64,000 bases of DNA from Haloferax litoreum. GTDB lineage: Archaea > Halobacteriota > Halobacteria > Halobacteriales > Haloferacaceae. Below are positions 58,018 through 64,000 of this stretch, piece by piece. The notes beneath the pieces were generated by a model that was not told where the DNA came from, made no database searches, and worked only from the letters and a program-made list of their open reading frames with translations. The number at the start of each line of letters is the position of its first letter. Position 1 is the stretch's first letter. The position numbers were made by a program, and so were the translations under genes. Location of the stretch: NCBI RefSeq assembly GCF_009674605.1, contig NZ_WKJO01000001.1, positions 992,001 to 1,056,000 of the forward strand. Direction: 5' to 3'.

Positions 58018-58611
58018 ATGAGCGACGCCGACCGAACCGCGGCCGTCTCCCGCGAGACATCCGAGACGACCATCGACGTGACACTCGCCGTCGACGGCGA
58101 CGGCGACACCGTCGTCGAAACCGGCATCGGGTTCTTCGACCACATGCTGGAGGCCTTCGCCAAACACGGCCTGTTCGACCTGACCGTCCAGTGCGACGGT
58201 GACCTGCACATCGACGACCACCACACCGTCGAGGACGTGGCTATCGTCCTCGGCGAGGCGTTCACGGAGGCACTCGGTGACAAGCGTGGTATCGTCCGGT
58301 ACGCCGACCGGAAGGTCCCACTCGACGAGGCAGTCGCGTCCGTCGTCGTGGACGTGTCCGGTCGCCCGTTCTTCGAGTTCTCCGGCGATTTCTCGCAACC
58401 GTCCGTCGGAGAGTTCACGAGCGTCATGGCAGAGCACTTCGCCATGTCGCTGGCGATGAACGCCGGACTCACGCTCCACGCCGGTGTCGACGGCGACAAC
58501 GCCCACCACGAGGTCGAAGCGTTGTTCAAAGCGCTCGCACGCGCCCTCGACGACGCGACCCGGGTCGACCCGCGTCGCTCTGACACGCCGAGCACGAAAG
58601 GGAAACTGTAG
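58018..58611 (+). CDS. hisB: imidazoleglycerol-phosphate dehydratase
   Basis: About 197 residues, monofunctional His[38 protein letters not shown] (His pair for Mn), and [18 protein letters not shown] are diagnostic. Sixth step of histidine synthesis. Third his gene in this region. Confidence 0.96.
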   Translation: MSDADRTAAVSRETSETTIDVTLAVDGDGDTVVETGIGFFDHMLEAFAKHGLFDLTVQCDGDLHIDDHHTVEDVAIVLGEAFTEALGDKRGIVRYADRKVPLDEAVASVVVDVSGRPFFEFSGDFSQPSVGEFTSVMAEHFAMSLAMNAGLTLHAGVDGDNAHHEVEALFKALARALDDATRVDPRRSDTPSTKGKL

Positions 58612-58617
58612 CGCGTC

Positions 58618-59427
58618 TCAGGGTTTTCGGAGCGTTCCGCCGTCGTCGACGAGGAGTCCGCGTTCGACCGCGTAGTCGAAGATATCGGCGACTTCGTCGT
58701 CGTCGAGGTCGTACGCGTTCGACGCCAGCGATTCCACGTCGGCGCGTTCGACGGGGAACTCGCGGTTCTGGAGGATACGAACGACTTTTCTGAACTGTGG
58801 CGGCTCAGCCGGTGTGTCGTCGGCGGTTGCGCCGTCACCATCCGCGCTGTCTTCTGGTTCGTCACTCGCCACGTCGTCTACGGGTTCGTCGCTGGAAGCG
58901 TCGTCTCCCGTCTCGTCTTCGGCACCGGCGTCGCCCTCGGCGTCGACTGAGTCGTCTCCGTCAGTCTCGTCGTTGGGACTCGATTCGCTCTCGTCTGTCT
59001 GCACCGAGTCAGCGTCGAGTGGGTCTGCGGCGGCAGTCTCTGCCGAGTCCGGTGAGTCGTGGTCGGCTGGTTCGGGTGGTGACGGTGCCGGGTCGACGGC
59101 GTCGACGTCGACTGTCGCCGCGTCGCCAGCCGATTCAGAACCACCTGCTTGCGGAGTCGCAGACGCCCCCGTCTCGGCGGATGCGTCGTCGGGAACCTCC
59201 ACGTCGCCGGACTGTGTCCGGCGGCCCGACGAGCCTTGCTCGTCGACGTCTGCATCGACGCCCAGTCGCGTCAGGAGTGGTTCGACGACGTCCGTCAGCG
59301 TCTCTTCACAGTGTTCACAGAGGACGACCCGTCGTTGGTCGTCCGCGGGCGTGAGTTCCGGCGGGAGTACCTCGTAGACGCCGGCGGCGTCGGCACCGCA
59401 GAAGTCGCACGTGCGTAGTTGGCGCAT
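58618..59427 (-). CDS. zinc-finger protein with acidic linker and C-terminal helical domain
   Basis: About 269 residues. N-terminal Cys4 (CDFCGAD and CEHCEE) close to the start; about 150 residues of Asp/Glu/Ser/Ala linker; conserved C-terminal module PPQFRKVVRILQNREFPVERADVESLASNAYDLDDDEVADIFDYAVERGLL, wHTH-like in outline. The linker contains SSGRRTQSGDVEV, akin to the 15-residue repeat of the protein at 31215. Ends 6 bases from hisB. Unknown role. Confidence 0.72.
   Translation of the reverse strand: MRQLRTCDFCGADAAGVYEVLPPELTPADDQRRVVLCEHCEETLTDVVEPLLTRLGVDADVDEQGSSGRRTQSGDVEVPDDASAETGASATPQAGGSESAGDAATVDVDAVDPAPSPPEPADHDSPDSAETAAADPLDADSVQTDESESSPNDETDGDDSVDAEGDAGAEDETGDDASSDEPVDDVASDEPEDSADGDGATADDTPAEPPQFRKVVRILQNREFPVERADVESLASNAYDLDDDEVADIFDYAVERGLLVDDGGTLRKP
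59210..59254. repeat. single copy of the 45-bp coding repeat
   Basis: GACTGTGTCCGGCGGCCCGA followed by a CGACGAGC-CTT-GCTCGTCG hairpin, the same pattern as the three copies at 31366-31500. Confidence 0.55.
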
Positions 59428-59565
59428 GCACGAGGCGTCTTCCCCGCGACGGTTAAACCCTCTTGCCGACGCGGGTAACGACCACGTCGGACCGTGCCGA
59501 CCACGGTCCAGTCGTGCGTTCGACATACCACTTAATGTGACTGCCCGCAAACTGCGGGACGACGA

Positions 59566-60069
59566 ATGTTCGACGAGATTATGGAGAAGTTCGAAGGCAG
59601 TCCGAGCCAACAGGCTGTCATTCGACTGCTCTTAGAACGCGGCTTCTCCGTGAACGACGAGGGACGGGTCGTTTCGGGCGGTATCGAGATTCCAAACACT
59701 GGCATCGCCCGTGAGGCCGGTGTCGACCGGCGCGTGGTGGACTCGACGACAGACGCCATCCTCGCGGACGAAGAACTCCGGCGCATCTTCCAGAACATCT
59801 CGGCGATTCCGAGTCTGATGGACCTCGCACCGGTCCTCGACCTCTCCGTGCTCACCGTCGAGGTTGCGAACGCCGACGAACCGGGAATCGTCGCTGCCGT
59901 CACCTCGAAACTCGCCGACGCCGGCATCTCTATCCGCCAGACGATTAGCGAGGACCCGGAGTTCACCGACGACCCGAAACTCTACGTCATCACGGACGAA
60001 CCCGTCCCCGGCGACCTACTCAACGACCTCTCAAACCTCGGGTTCGTCCGGCGCATCACCATCGCCTGA
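59566..60069 (+). CDS. ACT-domain amino acid-responsive regulator
   Basis: About 167 residues. N-terminal helix-turn-helix (PSQQAVIRLLLERGFSVNDEGRVVSGGIEIPNTGIAREAGVDRRVVDST) and C-terminal ACT domain (LSVLTVEVANADEPGIVAAVTSKLADAGISIRQTI). Matches the euryarchaeal COG2150 type, thought to sense amino acids. A 9-bp triplicate CGCCTGTT(T/A) follows the gene at 60071. Confidence 0.85.
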   Translation: MFDEIMEKFEGSPSQQAVIRLLLERGFSVNDEGRVVSGGIEIPNTGIAREAGVDRRVVDSTTDAILADEELRRIFQNISAIPSLMDLAPVLDLSVLTVEVANADEPGIVAAVTSKLADAGISIRQTISEDPEFTDDPKLYVITDEPVPGDLLNDLSNLGFVRRITIA

Positions 60070-60070
60070 A

Positions 60071-60097
60071 CGCCTGTTTCGCCTGTTTCGCCTGTTA
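60071..60097. repeat. three tandem 9-bp repeats
   Basis: CGCCTGTTT, CGCCTGTTT, CGCCTGTTA immediately after the ACT gene stop; may serve as a T-rich terminator or reflect slippage. Confidence 0.6.
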
Positions 60098-60131
60098 GTT
60101 CGTTGTAGTTTCTGTCAACCCGGCAATAAGA

Positions 60132-60139
60132 TTCATATG
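60132..60139 (+). promoter_or_regulatory. TATA box of the zinc micro-protein
   Basis: TTCATATG, 23-30 bases before the ATG at 60162. Confidence 0.55.
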
Positions 60140-60161
60140 TGATTTCGAGCTATCTAGTCAC

Positions 60162-60278
60162 ATGTCTCACGTCCGCAACTGTATGTGCTGTGGTGCGCAG
60201 ATTTCGGAGACACGCCACCTCTGCGGGGTCTGTATCCAAAACGGGTGTACGTCGTACGCGAACGCCTGCGGGCAGTGA
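60162..60278 (+). CDS. 38-residue zinc-finger micro-protein
   Basis: MSHVRNCMCCGAQISETRHL then CGVCIQNGCTSYANACGQ. Cys positions 7, 9, 10, 21, 24, 29 and 36 include two CxxC-type knuckles (C-MC-C, C-GV-C), enough for one zinc site. Leaderless promoter upstream. Such tiny CPxCG-like proteins are numerous in Haloferax; no role known for this one. Confidence 0.72.
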   Translation: MSHVRNCMCCGAQISETRHLCGVCIQNGCTSYANACGQ

Positions 60279-60360
60279 CCTGACGGCCGGGCCGTTCTGA
60301 CGACCGGACAACTCCGCCCGGTGGGAATCCTTTTGCATGCCGCGACTCCAACTCGGAGTC

Positions 60361-60993
60361 ATGACTGACGCCTACCGTACTGTCGCGGACCGGGCCGAAG
60401 CACGGTTCGAGGTCAGTGGTTCTGAGTTCATCGGCTACATCTCGCCGGCAGAGACGGTTGCAGAAGCGGAGGCGTTCATCGACGAAATCGAAGAGCGACA
60501 CCCGGATGCGACGCACAACGTGCCCGCGTATCGCGTGCCAGCAGGTGAGGCGTCGTCTGCCGTTCCCGGCGGGGGGAACGTCATGCTCCGCGAGTACCAG
60601 AGCGACGACGGTGAACCGACCGGTTCGTCGGGGAAACCCGCGCTCAACGTCCTCGTCCAACAGGACGTACGCAACGTCGTCGCCGTCGTGACGCGGTACT
60701 ACGGCGGGACGAACCTCGGTGTCGGTGGCCTTGCTCGGGCGTACTCTCGTGCCGTCAAAGAGGCCCTCGACGCGGCCGGTATCGTCGAAGAGATACCGCA
60801 CGAACGGTTCACTGCCACGGTCGATTACGACGACTCCGGGGACGTTCGCGGCATCCTCGAATCGACCGGCGTCGAGTTCGAGGCCGATTACGACCAGCGC
60901 GTCTCCTTTTCAGTTCGCGTCCCCATCGACGACGCCGACGCACTCCGCGATAGACTCCGGAGTGCGACGAGTGGTCGTGTCGAGATAGAGTAG
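60361..60993 (+). CDS. IMPACT/YigZ family protein (UPF0029)
   Basis: About 210 residues. FEVSGSEFIGYISPAETVAEAEAFIDEIEERHPDATHNVPAYRV and SDDGEPTGSSGKPALNVL, VVTRYYGGTNLGVGGLARAYSRAV are the UPF0029 core; a C-terminal ferredoxin-like domain (RFTATVDYDDSGDVRGIL) follows as in YigZ. Related to the eukaryotic IMPACT translational regulator; bacterial activity unclear. ATG at 60361, two lead codons excluded. Confidence 0.88.
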   Translation: MTDAYRTVADRAEARFEVSGSEFIGYISPAETVAEAEAFIDEIEERHPDATHNVPAYRVPAGEASSAVPGGGNVMLREYQSDDGEPTGSSGKPALNVLVQQDVRNVVAVVTRYYGGTNLGVGGLARAYSRAVKEALDAAGIVEEIPHERFTATVDYDDSGDVRGILESTGVEFEADYDQRVSFSVRVPIDDADALRDRLRSATSGRVEIE

Positions 60994-61044
60994 AATGAGT
61001 AACGACCGTGAGACGAACGAAGACCGAACGGCGAACCGACTGTC

Positions 61045-63885
61045 TTAGTCGGTCGGTTCGGGTGACCCTGCTGGGGCCTCTCGCTTCCCCTGTTCTGCTT
61101 CGCGGCGGTTCTTCAGCGCGAGTGCGCCGAAGATAATCCCACCGACGCCGCGCATCGCCAGGTCGACAGTGACCGTCGTGGGGACAGTCCCGACGAGTCC
61201 GAGTGCGCCGCCGAGGTCGAACACCGCATTCAGTAGCAACATCGGTGCCATCAGCAGGAACGCCGCGACGGCGAAGAGGCCGCGTTCGACGCGAGTCACG
61301 CGACTGTAGAAGTATCCGATAACCGTCGCACCTAACGCGATGACGCCGATGAAGACGCCGAGGACAGGAATGACGACTTCGGGGATGAAGAACCCGAGGT
61401 CGGCGATATCCGCACCGGTGATGACTGCGGCTTGTTCACCGCGTCCGCGGAGTAGCAGGATACCCGGCGTGAGCGCGAACGCGAACGGGACGACTGCCTT
61501 GTTGAGTGACAGCGAGAACGCCTTGACCCCGGTCTGGAACGGGTCCGACCGGGCGATACCAGACGCGGCATACGCTGCCACTGCGACCGGTGGTGTGATG
61601 TCTGCAATCACCCCGAAGTAGAGGATGAACAGGTGTGCCGCCAGAAGCGGGATGTCCGACGACTGCGCGATGGCCGGTCCGAGGAGGGAGACGAGGATAA
61701 TGTACGTCACCGTCGTCGGCATCCCCATCCCGAGGATGATGGACGCGATAGCCGTAAAGAGCAGGAGCAGGACGATAGACCCGCCCGCGACCGCTTTGAT
61801 GAGCGCCGTCAGGTTCGGTCCGAGACCCGTCGCGCTGACGACGCCGGGGATGATACCCGCGGCGGCGACGGCGACGACGACTTCCGTCGAGGTCCGCGCA
61901 CCGGAGTCCATCGACTTGCCGATGAACGTCACGTAGCGGAACGCGTTGACGTCCGATAGCGACGGCCGAGAGACTGCGTTTGCGATTCGGTCGGACGCCT
62001 CGTCGACCGCGTCGTCGAATTCGAGGAGCGGTGAGTCGAGTGCCGGCCGAGCGAGCATCACGACGAGACTCACAAAGATGGCGAGGATGCCGAGTTCGCC
62101 GGCGGCAGCGAGGACGGCATCGACGATGCCGAGGGCCTCACCACTGCCGCCAGTGAGTGCGTCGATGATGCCGACACCGGCCGTGGCGTACGCGGCGATT
62201 TGTGCGACGAAGAGGGTCACAATCCCACCGATGAGCGGGATGCGAGTCCGCTCGTTGTACGCTGCGACCACCGAGAGGAGCGCCATGATGGCGATGAGCG
62301 TGAACCACGCGGACCGCGCGACGGTCAGGCGCTCGACGAGGAGGTAGTACAGCAACAGGAGAATCGGGATGAGGTAGAACCACCCGCGTGCGAGGTGGAA
62401 GCGAAGGTCGACGACCTCAGAGCGGTCGAGGCCGCCGATGTTGGCCCGAGTCGCTTCGAGGTGGACCATGACCCACACACCGAAGAAGAACACCACGGCG
62501 GGAATCGCCGCCGCGATGATGATGTCCGAGAACGGGACGCCGATGAACTCAATCATCAGGAACGCTGCTGCGCCCATGACTGGCGGGAGAATCTGCCCGC
62601 CAGAGGACGCAGACGCTTCGACGGCACCCGCGAACTCAGAGCGGTAGCCAGAGCGCTTCATCAACGGGATGGTGAAGGCACCGGTCGTCACGGTGTTCGC
62701 AATCGAGGACCCGGAGATGGTCCCCATGAACCCGGACGCGAGGATGGACGCCTTCGCTGGGCCCCCCTTTCGGGTCCCCGTCGCGGCGTACGCGAGGTCG
62801 ATGAACCACTGGCCTGCGCCGGACATCTCCAGGAACGCTCCGAACAGGATGAAGATGTAGATGAACTGCACGGAGACGGTGACCGGGATGCCGAACACAC
62901 CGTTTTCGGTGTTGTACCAGAGGTTCTGGATGATGTTCGCCCACGTCCCTTCCGGGATGGAGAGGACGCCGATGAGTGGCGTCGTCGGCGAGATGAGGAA
63001 CCCGTACTTCGCGTAGACGATGAACGAGGCGACGATGAGCGTCAGGTAGAACCCGAGCGAGCGTCGCGTCGCTTCGAGCACCAAGAGGACGCCGACGACG
63101 CCGAGGAAGAACGGGTACGACACGCCGGCGAGTGGGATTCCGACGGCGCTGATAATCTCGGCGACGAAGCCGAGTGGTCCGAGGTACTCTGCGACAGTCC
63201 GGCCCGCGTTGAGGCCGAAGATACGGAGTTGCTGAATCTCGGACCACTCCATGACCATGTAGATGGCCGTCGCGGCGGCGAGGACGATGAAGAGCAGGTC
63301 CACGGGCGTCACGCGTTCACGGTCCGGGTCGACGGCGAGCCAGCGGACGAACCGCCGGACACCGGCAGCGGCGCGAGTGACGGGGCTGTCTTCACCGAGG
63401 CTCGATGCGAGCGATGGTACGACGCGCCCGAGACGCGTCGCGACGGCACCGTGTCCGGTCGTCGGCGGGAAGAGGATGAACGCCAAGATGAGCGCGAAGG
63501 CGACGTGAATCGAGTTCACCTGCAGGAGTTGCAGTGACCCGAGCGAAACCTCGCCGACGAGAGGCAGTGTCGCCGAGAAGTCGAATCCACGGGCCGCCAG
63601 CCACACTTGGAACACCGAGAAGGTGATGGCGATGAAGGAGGTGACGATTGCGGCCCATCCGGTAATGGTTCGCTTGCGGTCGATGCCCTCCAGCATCTCC
63701 TGAGCCTCTTCTTCGGATATCTCTTCGTCTGTCTCGGTCCCCTCACTGTCGTTCGGCGCCTCACCACCGTCGGTTCGAACCGGTGGCACGTCGCCGTCGT
63801 GTCCTCCCGTGCGGTCGGACCGAGGGGCATCATTGCTGTCGTTGGGGTCGTCGGTTCGACCCTCGTCGTGTGTTCTGTTCGTCAT
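61045..63885 (-). CDS. TRAP transporter fused permease (DctQM, TAXI type)
   Basis: About 946 residues: acidic tail (about 1-70), a DctQ-like small-permease region (about 70-230) fused to a DctM-like large permease of about 14 helices with SGSSIANTVTTGAFTIPLMKRSGY and GMGMPTTVTYIILVSLLGPA. Uses Na+ gradients with a binding protein. The fused form normally pairs with TAXI receptors; the next gene upstream (63889) encodes a DUF1850 protein typical of such clusters. Substrate unknown. Confidence 0.9.
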   Translation of the reverse strand: MTNRTHDEGRTDDPNDSNDAPRSDRTGGHDGDVPPVRTDGGEAPNDSEGTETDEEISEEEAQEMLEGIDRKRTITGWAAIVTSFIAITFSVFQVWLAARGFDFSATLPLVGEVSLGSLQLLQVNSIHVAFALILAFILFPPTTGHGAVATRLGRVVPSLASSLGEDSPVTRAAAGVRRFVRWLAVDPDRERVTPVDLLFIVLAAATAIYMVMEWSEIQQLRIFGLNAGRTVAEYLGPLGFVAEIISAVGIPLAGVSYPFFLGVVGVLLVLEATRRSLGFYLTLIVASFIVYAKYGFLISPTTPLIGVLSIPEGTWANIIQNLWYNTENGVFGIPVTVSVQFIYIFILFGAFLEMSGAGQWFIDLAYAATGTRKGGPAKASILASGFMGTISGSSIANTVTTGAFTIPLMKRSGYRSEFAGAVEASASSGGQILPPVMGAAAFLMIEFIGVPFSDIIIAAAIPAVVFFFGVWVMVHLEATRANIGGLDRSEVVDLRFHLARGWFYLIPILLLLYYLLVERLTVARSAWFTLIAIMALLSVVAAYNERTRIPLIGGIVTLFVAQIAAYATAGVGIIDALTGGSGEALGIVDAVLAAAGELGILAIFVSLVVMLARPALDSPLLEFDDAVDEASDRIANAVSRPSLSDVNAFRYVTFIGKSMDSGARTSTEVVVAVAAAGIIPGVVSATGLGPNLTALIKAVAGGSIVLLLLFTAIASIILGMGMPTTVTYIILVSLLGPAIAQSSDIPLLAAHLFILYFGVIADITPPVAVAAYAASGIARSDPFQTGVKAFSLSLNKAVVPFAFALTPGILLLRGRGEQAAVITGADIADLGFFIPEVVIPVLGVFIGVIALGATVIGYFYSRVTRVERGLFAVAAFLLMAPMLLLNAVFDLGGALGLVGTVPTTVTVDLAMRGVGGIIFGALALKNRREAEQGKREAPAGSPEPTD

Positions 63886-63888
63886 TGG

Positions 63889-64000
63889 TCAGTGGAGGGC
63901 GGCATCGAGGACCGACTGGTTCGTGACGTGAAGGCGAACTGAGCGCGCATCGGAGAGCTCGACGAGGTCGTACGTCTCGTCTCCGACGTGGAGTTTGTGA
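63889..64000 (-). CDS. partial: C-terminus of DUF1850-type protein
   Basis: Only the last 36 or so codons lie in the window (KLHVGDETYDLVELSDARSV then RLHVTNQSVLDAALH and stop), ending 3 bases before the TRAP permease ATG. Small proteins of this type accompany fused TRAP permeases; the assignment rests on position and the beta-rich end and is tentative. Confidence 0.5.
   Translation of the reverse strand, partial: HKLHVGDETYDLVELSDARSVRLHVTNQSVLDAALH

Noticed and set aside
62200-63537. 445-codon plus-strand frame opposite the TRAP permease
   Set aside because: It lies wholly antisense to a clear membrane protein gene, and the composition (Arg/Asp/Glu/His rich, no domain) is the usual mirror of GC-rich third positions.

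Overview
The window is chromosomal DNA of a haloarchaeon, almost certainly a Haloferax close to H. volcanii. The proteins are strongly acidic, GC is high with GC-rich third codon positions, genes are tightly packed, and many starts lie about 25-35 bp downstream of a TATA-like box (leaderless). The gene order recalls, from memory, the neighbourhood of the main H. volcanii replication origin: sec11b, polD1, hel308 and tssA/tssB on one side, oapABC, hef, mdh, uvrC, ligN, the metY genes, pibD and his genes on the other. The species call is inference.

Centre (21-27.5 kb): orc1 (minus strand) lies next to a 1.6-kb gene-free origin. The origin holds inverted origin recognition boxes (ORBs) around an AT-rich unwinding region, a 20-bp iteron-like pair and a perfect 33-bp tandem duplication. 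On the far side are oapA (Era-like GTPase), oapB (DUF2073) and oapC (zinc ribbon). ORB-like copies also occur kilometres of sequence away from the core, in intergenes and inside polD1 and hef.

Left arm (0-21 kb): divergent thiosulfate sulfurtransferases, an AI-2E-type transporter, a thiamine-type ABC operon, a methyltransferase, small membrane proteins, a 3Fe-4S-type ferredoxin, hel308-cgi121, tRNA-Gln(CUG), purO, a phosphoesterase, tnaA, lysC and polD1.

Right arm (27.5-64 kb): hef, UspA, a zinc-ribbon protein with a 15-residue repeat, mdh, a CPBP protease, uvrC, a soluble halobacterial transducer, a VIT/CCC1 transporter, an ABC-2 exporter, ligN, metY-metX-metY, a Pit phosphate transporter, the 2Fe-2S ferredoxin gene, pibD, hisI/hisA/hisB, a phosphohexomutase, a wHTH membrane regulator with a palindromic upstream site, an ACT regulator, a 38-residue zinc micro-protein, an IMPACT-family protein and a fused TRAP permease whose DUF1850 partner is cut by the window end.

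The clearest accessory feature is at 48.8-50.2 kb. The last 17 bases of the ferredoxin gene are repeated exactly 1.4 kb downstream, bracketing an AT-rich segment plus an AbrB-type antitoxin/PemK toxin pair with two phased 18-bp operator repeats. It looks like a small site-specific insertion at the ferredoxin 3' end, with no integrase of its own.
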